From NCBI GenBank assembly GCA_902774295.1, contig CACYHP010000001.1:496001-560000 (forward strand): a stretch of DNA of 64,000 nucleotides, in the 5' to 3' direction. Shown here piece after piece: positions 42,480-51,217 of the stretch (position 1 is the stretch's first letter; the number at the start of each line of letters is the position of its first letter). The notes below the pieces were generated by a model that ran no database searches, was not told where the DNA came from, and saw only the letters and a list, made by a program, of their open reading frames with translations. The translations under genes were made by a program, and so were the position numbers. This DNA is from an uncultured Bacteroidia bacterium (lineage in GTDB: Bacteria; Bacteroidota; Bacteroidia; Bacteroidales; F082).

Positions 42480-42974
42480 TCAACTTACACGATAATTATA
42501 AAGTTTCAAAATTTTTAGGCAATGGGGACAAATATGCATATATCCTTCCCTGCCACAGAGTTCTTTCCAGCTGTCTTCATTTGATTTGTAATGAAATAAT
42601 ATCGTGTGATTACCACCACAATTTGAACATGATTTGTTGTTAACGTAGTAGGCTTCACGTTTGCGAGACTCCATACTTTGAATAATCTCCGTCCATGCAT
42701 AAATGTTTGGCAATTGCATCTCACCGACACGATCCGGTTCATCACCAATTTGCTCATTGACTTTAGTTTTCAATTCATTCAAAAGGTTGTCGTATTCATC
42801 ATCCGAGATAGGCATTAAATCGGCGTATGTTATGTCTTTATGCCAAGATTTCAGCCAACGTTGCATTGCTTGGTCTGTACTCTCTTCATAACAGAGTTTG
42901 GAGTTGCATTTCACATGATTCACTATTAAAGCGACGATGATTACTGTTGCTATTATGATTAGTATAAGTGTCAT
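42480..42974 (-). CDS. Hypothetical membrane protein with C-terminal zinc ribbon
   Basis: 164 residues. One N-terminal membrane segment (2-20, LILIIIATVIIVALIV), a charged linker, and a C-terminal pair CSNC (116-119) and CPHC (149-152) that would bind zinc. Soluble part faces the cytosol or periplasm depending on orientation. Not a family I recognise. Its start overlaps the stop of the upstream lipoprotein gene by four bases (ATGA), so both are translated together. Base composition is AT-rich compared with the first 36 kb. Confidence 0.6.
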   Translation of the reverse strand: MTLILIIIATVIIVALIVNHVKCNSKLCYEESTDQAMQRWLKSWHKDITYADLMPISDDEYDNLLNELKTKVNEQIGDEPDRVGEMQLPNIYAWTEIIQSMESRKREAYYVNNKSCSNCGGNHTILFHYKSNEDSWKELCGREGYMHICPHCLKILKLYNYRVS

Positions 42975-43825
42975 TTTGTATTCTGTTTGGATTTTACATC
43001 ATTAATAGCTTCATCCGTTTGATATAAGTAAAAGGACTTTTCCTCCTCATCTTCAATGTTTTGTATAACGTAGTTTCTGAAATCATATAAGCTTTGAAGT
43101 GCGCTTTCGGGTTCGCCAAGGAGGGTATATATATTCATTGATTCTAAGGTGTAATCACGTTGAGCAATGAATGGGTCTTCAAAATCCATAAGGGATAATT
43201 TATATAACTCCAAATATTTCAATGCCTTGTTGCGGTTGCCTTCTTCAGCATATAATGAACTTAGAACCCACGTCAAATCAACTATGTGTTCGGGGTAATA
43301 GTTTTCGTTATATGCCATTGTACTTGCTGTAATAAGATAGTCCTCTTCAAATAATCGTAAGTTTATTTGATTGGCTTCTGATTCTGGATAATGGTCATAC
43401 GTTTGCAATGCAAATACTTGATAATCAGCGTTAAATAATGCATCTGATTTTATCAGAGCTATATACATCGGAACATGATTGTCACGATACAACTGAAGGC
43501 TTTCTTTCCATTTATTCTTAGCAGCTAAGTCTAGAATTTTGTACCATGTTTTGGATGTTTCAATATACATGCTATCATCTTCTCTTTTATCAGCAGCAGG
43601 TCTATCCATTATGGAATCGACCACGTCCAAGGAGTGTTTGTAATAAATGCGTGCCGAATCAATCTTCAGCAGGTTGAAAAAGTAGGGATTGCCGATGGTG
43701 TCGTTGGGATTGTAGTTATAATATTCAGAGCTTTTTTGTGCTGTTTGATGATTTGACGACTGTTTATCAGTACAACCGGCCAATGTAAATGTTGCTAAAA
43801 TGATGGCTAAAAATGTGTTTTTCAT
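42971..43825 (-). CDS. Helical-repeat lipoprotein
   Basis: 284 residues. Lipobox ending in Cys18 (FTLAGC). The mature part is helical with TPR-like spacing (NYYPEHIVDLTWVLSSLYAE, EGNRNKALKYLELYKL, YTLESMNIYTLLGEPESALQ). A periplasmic protein-binding role is possible; no family recognised. Preceded by a -7 box TAATTTTG (43859-43852) that is part of the same promoter motif found at 46168 and 47245. Coupled to the zinc-ribbon protein gene. Confidence 0.6.
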   Translation of the reverse strand: MKNTFLAIILATFTLAGCTDKQSSNHQTAQKSSEYYNYNPNDTIGNPYFFNLLKIDSARIYYKHSLDVVDSIMDRPAADKREDDSMYIETSKTWYKILDLAAKNKWKESLQLYRDNHVPMYIALIKSDALFNADYQVFALQTYDHYPESEANQINLRLFEEDYLITASTMAYNENYYPEHIVDLTWVLSSLYAEEGNRNKALKYLELYKLSLMDFEDPFIAQRDYTLESMNIYTLLGEPESALQSLYDFRNYVIQNIEDEEEKSFYLYQTDEAINDVKSKQNTK

Positions 43826-43878
43826 ACTCGTTATTATTAAAATTTATTTTACAAAATTAGTGTCTTGATATTATAGGT

Positions 43879-44358
43879 TTACATTTCCATAACTGTTACC
43901 ATGAACCTCTTTTCCCCTTCACATATTTTCATCTTGAACTGATAATTGCCGCTTTCACCTTTGGGTGGCGTTTCATTTTTTATCAGCCCAGAGCCCCAAT
44001 CTAACAAAAAATTATAACAGCCCTCTCGATATTCAAAATCGTTATCAATGAGTTTCTGATAAAACGCACTGTCGGGTAATTTCTTGAATTCCAATACAAA
44101 TGTATCTTCATAACCATTTTCAAGAAACTTTTCAATTTTAGAACTATAATGTTTATTGCTAAAGAAATCGTCACATAGGTGTCTTTCAACAACTTTGTAT
44201 CTGGGCAATTTTACGCCTGTGATGTTTTCAATAACTTGCCGTTTTACAAAGTGATGGCTGCGATAGTAATATGGATAATACAAATAAGACAACGCAATGG
44301 CTATCAATAACACGGCCAAAGAGAACAATGACAATAATATGTATTTAAGGGTTTTCAT
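43879..44358 (-). CDS. Hypothetical membrane-anchored protein
   Basis: 159 residues. An N-terminal membrane segment (about 7-28, ILLSLFSLAVLLIAIALSYL) and a soluble domain with aromatic and charged residues (FVKRQVIENITGVKLPRYKV; FLEKNGYEDTFVLEFKKLP appears as FLENGYEDTFVLEFKKLPD). No catalytic motif. Not recognised. Lies alone between two lipoprotein genes, AT-rich. Confidence 0.55.
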   Translation of the reverse strand: MKTLKYILLSLFSLAVLLIAIALSYLYYPYYYRSHHFVKRQVIENITGVKLPRYKVVERHLCDDFFSNKHYSSKIEKFLENGYEDTFVLEFKKLPDSAFYQKLIDNDFEYREGCYNFLLDWGSGLIKNETPPKGESGNYQFKMKICEGEKRFMVTVMEM

Positions 44359-44423
44359 TTTATTATGTTAAAGCGTTGTTTCTTAATATCTCTAATAAAG
44401 CCAAGACCATTAGTTTTGTAATT

Positions 44424-45308
44424 CTATTCATTTGGAATATTTTTAAGTTTTTCTGACATCATGTTTAAAATGTCTGTGTAAATAGGCAATGCTGTTTTTA
44501 AGTAGAATTCTATTTCAGAATCTGATATATTTTGATATCCAGAATCAGTATTCCATGTTGAAAAAATGGGACGAATGTATTCATGAAATATGTTGGCATA
44601 TTCTTTTAACTTGTTATCATCATAATCTGGAAATCGTTTTAAAAATGAATTATATGTAACAAACACAGACAAACCATCGATTTGCAAGGCGTATTTAGTT
44701 GGATCTATTTCTTTATGTAGGTATATATCATCAATTATGCCCTGATAATATAATGAGCTGAAATCTGATTGTGGCTCCCAATAGTTTAGGTCATCAAAAA
44801 ATGCACAGTACAAATCAACCAAATTTAATGAATAAGTATGCATTCTGAAATAATCATGCCAATTGCCTGTGGATCTTATTACTTGATAGAGTGAATCTGT
44901 AGCAAGCATGGCGTTGTCAAACATCTTTTTGTAGTTGGCAAGATTATCTTTATCATAATAGTGTTTAGACCAATAAAAAGTCATTGGAACGTAATCAATT
45001 CCATAAGCGAAGAACTTTTCCATAATAGCAATATCAGCCATGTATTGGAGGAAATCGAAAGGTTGTTCTTGACATTTTTCCCATATTTGATTGACAGTGT
45101 CAATTGCCCATTCTGTTTCGGTATCAGCACCGAAATACAATGATGAACTAGCCATGTTATTCATGGCGTTGCCGTAATCGACAACCAGTTTTTGAAGCTC
45201 ATCATTATAGCTGGCTCTTGGTTCGGGCACTTGTTGTTGGTCGGTTTCTCCGCATGATAACAGCACGAAAGCGACAAGTGATAAAGTGATGATTTTGATA
45301 GTTTTCAT
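44424..45308 (-). CDS. Hypothetical lipoprotein
   Basis: 294 residues from the ATG at 45308, which puts a lipobox with Cys19 (AFVLLSC) at the right place; an ATG four codons earlier is also possible. Helical mature part (YNDELQKLVVDYGNAMNNMA, DSLYQVIRSTGNWHDYFRMH). No family recognised. It overlaps the end of the ADP-ribosylglycohydrolase gene by four bases, so the two are coupled. Its helical style and lipobox resemble the lipoprotein at 42971-43825. Confidence 0.6.
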   Translation of the reverse strand: MKTIKIITLSLVAFVLLSCGETDQQQVPEPRASYNDELQKLVVDYGNAMNNMASSSLYFGADTETEWAIDTVNQIWEKCQEQPFDFLQYMADIAIMEKFFAYGIDYVPMTFYWSKHYYDKDNLANYKKMFDNAMLATDSLYQVIRSTGNWHDYFRMHTYSLNLVDLYCAFFDDLNYWEPQSDFSSLYYQGIIDDIYLHKEIDPTKYALQIDGLSVFVTYNSFLKRFPDYDDNKLKEYANIFHEYIRPIFSTWNTDSGYQNISDSEIEFYLKTALPIYTDILNMMSEKLKNIPNE

Positions 45309-46147
45309 AATTTCCAACATTTCTTTATCTGTTCCAAATGACAGCGGTAAGCCGATACTTCACCTAGGCGAAATATCGTTGGTATATAATCTAAAAGAAT
45401 ATAATCAGCCATTTTTATTATGATTTCATCAGGCATTCCGTAGAAGGCTTCTGCTATGCCCCCTGCTATACAGGCTTGAGTGTCGCTATCGCCTCCGAGA
45501 GATACTGCCAAACGGATAGCCGACTCGTAATCATGACTTTCGAGGAATGCGATGATGGCTTCTGGCACTGAACCTTGACATGTTTCGTTGAATCCATAAC
45601 GAGGACGGATTTCATCACATGTTCGGTTCAAATCATAACCATATTTACCGACTATATAGTCTTTGATTTCCTTTTTGCTTTTTCCGTTACGAGCCATAAA
45701 AATTGCAGCTGCCACGGATTGAGCGCCTTTTATTCCTTCAGGATGGTTGTGGGTGATACTGGCAGAGATTTCAGCTACACTTTCTGTTTCTTCGAGAGTA
45801 TCGAACATCCAGCCGACGGAGCTGACACGCATAGCAGATCCATTGCCGAAACTATTGTACGGACGACGGATGCCATCTTTATTAATGGTTCTTGGCATAA
45901 ACAGCCAGTTAAAAAAACGTCCACCATACCCACGTTGTGGTTCTTCTTTGGCAAGTTCTACCATTTGTTGTTCCAACGATTTATGGGAATGAATTGGATC
46001 ATTGAGCAGCCATTGGGCTACAGATATTGTCATAACCGTGTCGTCAGTAAATGTAGTGTGATCGCCAAACAACTGAAAATCCGTTGTTTTAACTGGACTA
46101 AATTCATATCGCGACCCTACCGTGTCGCCAGTAATTGCGCCTAACAT
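45305..46147 (-). CDS. ADP-ribosylglycohydrolase (DraG-like)
   Basis: 280 residues. LGAITGDTVGSRYEF at 2-16, the metal site TDDT at 34-37, and SLGGDSDTQACIAGGIAEAF near 222-241 are the three conserved blocks of the family. It removes ADP-ribose from proteins or small molecules with Mg/Mn in the cytosol. In accessory regions such enzymes often reverse or guard against ADP-ribosylating toxins. It follows a duplicated promoter block and is coupled to a lipoprotein gene. Confidence 0.9.
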   Translation of the reverse strand: MLGAITGDTVGSRYEFSPVKTTDFQLFGDHTTFTDDTVMTISVAQWLLNDPIHSHKSLEQQMVELAKEEPQRGYGGRFFNWLFMPRTINKDGIRRPYNSFGNGSAMRVSSVGWMFDTLEETESVAEISASITHNHPEGIKGAQSVAAAIFMARNGKSKKEIKDYIVGKYGYDLNRTCDEIRPRYGFNETCQGSVPEAIIAFLESHDYESAIRLAVSLGGDSDTQACIAGGIAEAFYGMPDEIIIKMADYILLDYIPTIFRLGEVSAYRCHLEQIKKCWKL

Positions 46148-46167
46148 AATTCTATGATTTTATGCTA

Positions 46168-46223
46168 CAAAATTAGTGTCTCGAAATAGGGTTTGCAAGA
46201 GTGATTAGAAAAAGTTATCAACA
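46168..46223 (-). promoter_or_regulatory. 56-base promoter block, copy A
   Basis: Contains TTG (46198-46196), spacer 20, TAATTTTG (46175-46168) on the minus strand, ahead of the ADP-ribosylglycohydrolase gene. It overlaps the last codons of the upstream gene. 51 of 56 bases match copy B at 47245-47300. Confidence 0.8.
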
Positions 46224-47212
46224 CAATCATTGTTTTGAATATGAACAACTTCCTGACTATGCGGGCGAAATTCCACCATTTGTTTGCAATCAGGGCAAAC
46301 AGACATAACACCAAATTCTGCAGTGCTGAATTGGTCTGGTTTGGTATGATAATTAATCCATGTCAAATCTTCACTCAATTTTCCGCATTTCATACAATAC
46401 ATTCCACCGACTTTTGTTGATTCGTATTGTAATGTATTTTTCTCAAGGAAAAGCCTGATATGCTTCCATGGGAGTGGTTTACTTCCAACATTATAATAAT
46501 ATCCATTAAAATCAGAGTCAGGTCCCCAAGATATTGGCTGCGCTGCTATTCTATCAATAAGATTTTGTTCATTAACTCGAATTATAACCAATGCGGGTTT
46601 TGCTGGATAATTTCGATACAATTCTATCACAGTTCCATAACGCTCCGTGGCAATAAAAGAAACACGAATACTATTATCTAGACTTATCTTTTTAAACCAT
46701 GCAATAATGTTTTTTATGCCAACTAATGGTTTGTGAAATATATTTGAATAGACAACATTTTTATCTAGTAATGGCTCAAGCAGACTCAAATCTCCAGTTG
46801 TCAATGCATTATAAACTATCATATAATGTTTCGATGGTGTTTTAGGAGTCATGCGTTTCATATACCTGTAGAAAAACTTATACGCAATTTTAGATGTTTT
46901 TATGAACAAACCATTTTCCTCGCTAATAGTTTGTTTTTCAATCAACTTGCTTGCCTTCTTGCATAAGTTCAAAGCCTTATCCACATCTCTATCTATATAT
47001 TCTCCATAATAATAATGGTAAGCCAATGTAAATAATGCAGTATGATTGTTGCCTTCCGCAGCCTGATTAAGCAAATCAAAGTATTTGTCAAAATCGTCAC
47101 TATGTGACTTGCGGAGGATTTTGGCTGCACGGTATAGGTTGTATGCATGAAGCTCTGCTGAAAAATCCTTTATATTGTCAATAGACATGCTAACTGATTC
47201 TTTTCTATTCAT
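46205..47212 (-). CDS. Hypothetical protein with Sel1-like, NTF2-like and zinc-ribbon parts
   Basis: 335 residues. Residues 45-90 (AAEGNNHTALFTLAYHYYYG then DVDKALNLCKKASKLI) look like a Sel1/TPR repeat pair. Residues 130-245 (YMIVYNALTTGDLSLLEPLL, NIFHKPLVGIKNIIAWFKKI) resemble an NTF2/SnoaL-like cone fold. The end has CMKC (273-276) and CPDC (306-309), likely a zinc ribbon. No enzyme motif. It lies between two copies of the 56-base promoter block. Confidence 0.5.
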   Translation of the reverse strand: MNRKESVSMSIDNIKDFSAELHAYNLYRAAKILRKSHSDDFDKYFDLLNQAAEGNNHTALFTLAYHYYYGEYIDRDVDKALNLCKKASKLIEKQTISEENGLFIKTSKIAYKFFYRYMKRMTPKTPSKHYMIVYNALTTGDLSLLEPLLDKNVVYSNIFHKPLVGIKNIIAWFKKISLDNSIRVSFIATERYGTVIELYRNYPAKPALVIIRVNEQNLIDRIAAQPISWGPDSDFNGYYYNVGSKPLPWKHIRLFLEKNTLQYESTKVGGMYCMKCGKLSEDLTWINYHTKPDQFSTAEFGVMSVCPDCKQMVEFRPHSQEVVHIQNNDCVDNFF

Positions 47213-47244
47213 ATGTAATCTCCTATTTTAATATTTTAGACTGA

Positions 47245-47300
47245 CAAAATTAGTGTCTTGGAATTGGGTTTGCAATAGTGATTTGAAAAAGTTATCAACA
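47245..47300 (-). promoter_or_regulatory. 56-base promoter block, copy B
   Basis: TTG (47275-47273), spacer 20, TAATTTTG (47252-47245) on the minus strand, ahead of the 335-residue protein gene. The distal end (TGTTGATAACTTTTTC) matches the last codons of the gene that precedes copy A, so the duplication carried a gene end with it. Confidence 0.8.
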
Positions 47301-47320
47301 TTTTTCAATTGCTGTTTTTA

Positions 47321-48343
47321 TTATCGAGTGTTGTCTGGCAGACCAAATTCATAGATAATGTCTTCTCTTTTAAATGGAAAGTTCTCTATGGCGTTTTCCA
47401 TCAAGCGTTCCCAGCTCCAGTCGAGATATTCTGAAAATGTTAGTTTTTTCTGATCCTTTAAGCCTTTAATAATATATGATTCCTCTTTCAAAGCGCTAAA
47501 TTTTGGTATATATCGACGAATATACTTATCCCACGCTATAAACTTAGCTACTGTACGATTGTTGCCAGTTCCTATCATAGTGTGGATGTAAAATGCCATA
47601 TCTGGTAAATAAACTAATGATGGTGTATACCAATGAAAAAGGGATTGATATACTCTATATTTTTTGTATATATCTTTGATATCATAAGCTGCGCGTATAC
47701 CATCCGTGAACATATAATTGTCTATCGCATATCTTGGCGGTTTATAATCGAAGTGAAGAAATTTCAATATGTGTCCAAACAATAAATTATCGGCTTCCGA
47801 GTCATCAAGATGAATATTCCGTAATCCCATTACATTACAGTATTGTTTAGCTGATAGTCTTTTTTTGTCGATGATAAAATCTTTGTTACCGCAGAGTTGC
47901 CCAAACAACATATAATAATTGGTTGCGCCCAATTCATATTGATGAGCAAAGAGATAGTCTAAAGGTTCATAATGCCTCGTTTCACTATTATTACGTTTTT
48001 CATATTTGATTTCGTCTTGCGACAAGTGACGAAGAAACGTGTCAATCAATTCGGGATTGGATAAGCGAAGGCTATAAAGACTTTTACGAATAATAATGTC
48101 CCTATTGTTTCCAAAAACATCAAAAAACGTTTTTGGTAAAATTTTTTTGATTTCTAATTCGTCGATTATGTATAAGTCGTTCCAGTCCAGTTCTATTGCA
48201 TTCAAGTCTTTCTCAATAAATCTTTGTATTTTCTTGAGTTTGGCTTCTTCTTTTTGTGCCTGTTTTCTGTTAAACTCCACATCATCAACCAATGACAGTT
48301 CTTTTCTTAAGAGGTCAACATATTCGTTGGTGATAGTGCCCAT
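47321..48343 (-). CDS. Hypothetical protein
   Basis: 340 residues, soluble, no signal peptide. A charged coiled-coil start (NRKQAQKEEAKLKKIQRFIE) is followed by a helical body with many Tyr and Asp. No motif or family is recognised. It begins three bases after the retropepsin-like gene, so these two form a pair. Confidence 0.5.
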   Translation of the reverse strand: MGTITNEYVDLLRKELSLVDDVEFNRKQAQKEEAKLKKIQRFIEKDLNAIELDWNDLYIIDELEIKKILPKTFFDVFGNNRDIIIRKSLYSLRLSNPELIDTFLRHLSQDEIKYEKRNNSETRHYEPLDYLFAHQYELGATNYYMLFGQLCGNKDFIIDKKRLSAKQYCNVMGLRNIHLDDSEADNLLFGHILKFLHFDYKPPRYAIDNYMFTDGIRAAYDIKDIYKKYRVYQSLFHWYTPSLVYLPDMAFYIHTMIGTGNNRTVAKFIAWDKYIRRYIPKFSALKEESYIIKGLKDQKKLTFSEYLDWSWERLMENAIENFPFKREDIIYEFGLPDNTR

Positions 48344-48346
48344 AGC

Positions 48347-48754
48347 TTACTCTCCTATTTTTATGGTTTTGTTGGCAAAATCTATCACGCAGTTGTTATC
48401 TTTCAGGAATTGGACTCCGAGGATGCCGTGGAGCTGGATTCCAAAATCGTTTTGAAAATTTGTAACAGCATCCATGGCATCAACGACTTGAAATTCTGTG
48501 GTTAGTATAGTTTTATCGAATTCAAGGTCAGCTTTAACCGTTTTGTTATCAGTACGTTTACCTTCAATACCGAACATGTTTATGGATTTGCCCATATCCA
48601 CAAAACCTTCTTTTAGCTGATTGTACACATAATCAAAGATTATATTGTATGTAGCGCCCGTGTCAATGTCGAAAACCAACTTATACTCCCATATTTGAAC
48701 AGATATGAGAAGTAAATTGGCTTTGTCAATGGTGTTTTGAATTGAATAGAGCAT
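48347..48754 (-). CDS. Retropepsin-like aspartic protease
   Basis: 135 residues from the ATG at 48754 (an earlier ATG adds 13 unlikely residues). The catalytic motif is DIDTGAT (29-35, Asp31 active), and the second conserved stretch HGILGVQFLKDNNCVIDF is near 107-124. It fits the single-domain bacterial retropepsins that work as dimers. No signal peptide, so it is cytosolic. Next to a trypsin-like protease and TerB genes, it could be part of a processing cascade; this is inference. Confidence 0.75.
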   Translation of the reverse strand: MLYSIQNTIDKANLLLISVQIWEYKLVFDIDTGATYNIIFDYVYNQLKEGFVDMGKSINMFGIEGKRTDNKTVKADLEFDKTILTTEFQVVDAMDAVTNFQNDFGIQLHGILGVQFLKDNNCVIDFANKTIKIGE

Positions 48755-48825
48755 AGTCGTGTTTTTGTGTGTTAAAATTAATTGACAGCACAAAAGTACA
48801 CTATAAGTTATATGGCAACGGACTT

Positions 48826-50235
48826 TTACAAGGCTTGCAAAACTACAAGTTCACGTGGGAGCGTAATTTTCTTCGGCTCACCACGTTTGCCTGTGATGTA
48901 ATAATGCTTGGCGTATGCATAATCGAATTTTTGCAAGAATGCCTCACGTATTCGGGTACATTTCTCATTTATTGAGTTTTTGGTTGGGTCGGTGATATCG
49001 CGAATACTGTTTTTGATATTATCCTCCACCTCACGATTGCCAACCTCTCTATAGATATTCAAAAGTTCAGTATAATGGTCGCTGAGCTGCTTAAATGGAA
49101 TTCCTTCAGGATGGTGCAAAAAAAGTAAGAACACTGCTTTAGGTAGTGGCGACATTGTGATTTCGATATTGTTATAATCCGGCAGGAATATTCTGTAATC
49201 TTTGTCGATAACCAATCGACTTAACGTGGGCTTTTCTTCAACAAGATCATGAAGAATACCCAATTTATAACCTTTCAAACGCAGCTTATGAATCCTGTCA
49301 CGAATCTCTTGAATCATTTTTTGGTCTTCAAGATCCATGTATGGAGCATAGGCTGACGCAGAGTCTTCGTCACCGTCGTTAAAACAAGCGTCAGCTACTT
49401 CATCGCCTTCAGGAAGAGCGACACGATAACACTCTCTGCCCGGCAAACTATTACGCACAGCATCCACATACCATTTGAATTGGTCGGAAAGCGAAACTGT
49501 AGAATCTGGCACCAATGGACAGTACGAGAACAAATATTTGTCGCTCGACTCGTATTCTTCAAGATAATGTATCATTGCCGGTCCGACAATTGATCCATTA
49601 GCGATGTGCTTTTTCAGAGTATCCGCCGTCACCAGATGCTTTGTGTAGGATGAATCCTGCGTTAAGTATGGAAACATATACATTAGTGTCTCTTCCTGAA
49701 CATCTGGATCATTATGCTTTGGTATATAAACAAAGTTTACATCTATTGCCTGAAATTGTTTCTGTAGTTCATCGAAATGCTCTTGAATATATTCATTAAC
49801 AACAGGGTCATGTTCATACTCGATATATATAACCTCATGTGTGTCTGGTTTAAAAGGCAGATTCAGGTCAAAAGCTATTCGGTTTTGATTGGTGTTTGCG
49901 CCCCAATGGTAACGGTCTGGGATTATATGCTCTGTTTTTCGGGAATGCTTAATTGAATCAATGGCTCTCGTATATACCCCAATGGGTATCAAAGTCATAA
50001 CAACAGTCAATAATAAACCTAACAATGACACAAATATATATAATGGCACCATTAATAAAATCTCCCACCATCGTGCTTCTTTAAAAATTTTTTTGTCAAA
50101 AACATCTTTAAAAAAGTCTGGCAACTCCACATAGTTCTTCAAAAAGTCAATCCACCCTTCTCTTACTGGTTTGAAAACCAGCATGAGGAGATTGATAGCG
50201 AGGTAGAAAATTATTATGATGGTGATGTTTGGCAT
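48826..50235 (-). CDS. Membrane protein with a conserved C-terminal effector-like domain
   Basis: 469 residues. Membrane segments at about 4-19 and 60-88, then a soluble part of about 380 residues. The last 130 residues (MSPLPKAVFLLFLHHPEGIP, FKQLSDHY, DPTKNSINEKCTRIREAF, YYITGKRGEPKKITLPRELV) are a domain seen at the end of many Bacteroidales signalling or stress proteins. It begins like a winged-helix or regulatory module; its role is not defined. It follows the trypsin-like protease gene by 22 bases and closes the second operon of the candidate system. Confidence 0.6.
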   Translation of the reverse strand: MPNITIIIIFYLAINLLMLVFKPVREGWIDFLKNYVELPDFFKDVFDKKIFKEARWWEILLMVPLYIFVSLLGLLLTVVMTLIPIGVYTRAIDSIKHSRKTEHIIPDRYHWGANTNQNRIAFDLNLPFKPDTHEVIYIEYEHDPVVNEYIQEHFDELQKQFQAIDVNFVYIPKHNDPDVQEETLMYMFPYLTQDSSYTKHLVTADTLKKHIANGSIVGPAMIHYLEEYESSDKYLFSYCPLVPDSTVSLSDQFKWYVDAVRNSLPGRECYRVALPEGDEVADACFNDGDEDSASAYAPYMDLEDQKMIQEIRDRIHKLRLKGYKLGILHDLVEEKPTLSRLVIDKDYRIFLPDYNNIEITMSPLPKAVFLLFLHHPEGIPFKQLSDHYTELLNIYREVGNREVEDNIKNSIRDITDPTKNSINEKCTRIREAFLQKFDYAYAKHYYITGKRGEPKKITLPRELVVLQAL

Positions 50236-50257
50236 AGTAAATATCTAAATACTTAAT

Positions 50258-50899
50258 TCAATTTCCATTAGTATCAATTTGCGATAATAACTTATTAATG
50301 AAACAAGCAGATGTACACTGACATATTCTCTTGTCAGCAACATAGCCTCCACTAACTAAACCATAAACAATATTATTCTTTATTACAGGACTACCACTGC
50401 TACCTCCTTCTGTTGGGTGAATTGGTTGCATTATACAGTCAAAGAAATTTCCTTTCACTTCATAAACACTTGCTGATGCTTTATGCCATCTATTTTTATA
50501 ATAATAGTAAGACACGAGAGAATCACCTATAGCAGGCATCTCTTTACTTAATATGAAAGGACTTTTAATTCCATCTATTCTATATACAGCAATGTCACCG
50601 TTATCTTGATTATAATAATCATTGCTTTGACAATGAACGTAGTCAAAATTAGAAGGATCTCTAAACTTTGTCATATCTCGCCAAATAACAAGATTGTCGC
50701 ATGATAATCCAATAATTCTGTCATCGACTTTAATAAAAGGATCCCGGTTTTCCACAACATGAGCTGCGGTAATAAAATAGTTATTTATAACAAACCCATT
50801 TTCTAAGCGAGTTTCATATTCTTTTTGATTTTCGTCTCTCAAAGAAAAGCTCATCTCTTTACTGTATATGGACTTAATATAGTCTCTGTATTTTATCAT
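50258..50899 (-). CDS. Trypsin-like serine protease (S1 fold)
   Basis: 213 residues. The triad is visible: His47 in FITAAHVVE, Asp102 in DNGDIAVYR and Ser168 in GGSSGSPVI. No signal peptide, so it should act in the cytosol, which is usual for proteases in bacterial conflict systems and unusual for housekeeping trypsins. It follows the TerB-like gene by 12 bases. A possible substrate is the membrane protein encoded next or a partner protein of the operon. Confidence 0.85.
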   Translation of the reverse strand: MIKYRDYIKSIYSKEMSFSLRDENQKEYETRLENGFVINNYFITAAHVVENRDPFIKVDDRIIGLSCDNLVIWRDMTKFRDPSNFDYVHCQSNDYYNQDNGDIAVYRIDGIKSPFILSKEMPAIGDSLVSYYYYKNRWHKASASVYEVKGNFFDCIMQPIHPTEGGSSGSPVIKNNIVYGLVSGGYVADKRICQCTSACFINKLLSQIDTNGN

Positions 50900-50911
50900 A
50901 TCATTGTATGG

Positions 50912-51217
50912 CTATTTTAGGACTTTATTTATTAACTCCGTTTCTTTTGGATGAATAAAACCATCGACTTTGGCCATTTCCACAAAATACTCTTTGGCCA
51001 AATCTTGTTTCTCCAAATCCATCATCTTGAACTCATTCTTTAACACATCGAAATCAAGCATTTCCATGTGGTCAAACTCTGCAGTTGAAAGGCCGAATTC
51101 CTTCATCAGGGATTTAATGTATTCAACTTCCTTGGGGTGAATAACTGAATCAGCCTCCATTATCATTGTGAGAATATGGAGTATCGTCCTTTTTTCGTTT
51201 TCGCTAAACTGGCTCAT
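50912..51217 (-). CDS. TerB-like protein
   Basis: 101 residues, all helical. Two repeated half-motifs MIMEADSVIHPKEVEYIKSL and MAKVDGFIHPKETELINKVL give the acidic EADSVIHPKE and KVDGFIHPKE loops that bind metal in TerB/COG3793 proteins. The family links membrane stress (tellurite, phage) to cytosolic enzymes. Its start overlaps the helicase stop by four bases. Confidence 0.8.
   Translation of the reverse strand: MSQFSENEKRTILHILTMIMEADSVIHPKEVEYIKSLMKEFGLSTAEFDHMEMLDFDVLKNEFKMMDLEKQDLAKEYFVEMAKVDGFIHPKETELINKVLK

Noticed and set aside
46213..46223. TTATCAACA as DnaA boxes
   Set aside because: One mismatch from the DnaA box, but the two copies belong to the duplicated promoter block and gene end; there are no clustered boxes or AT-rich unwinding element.
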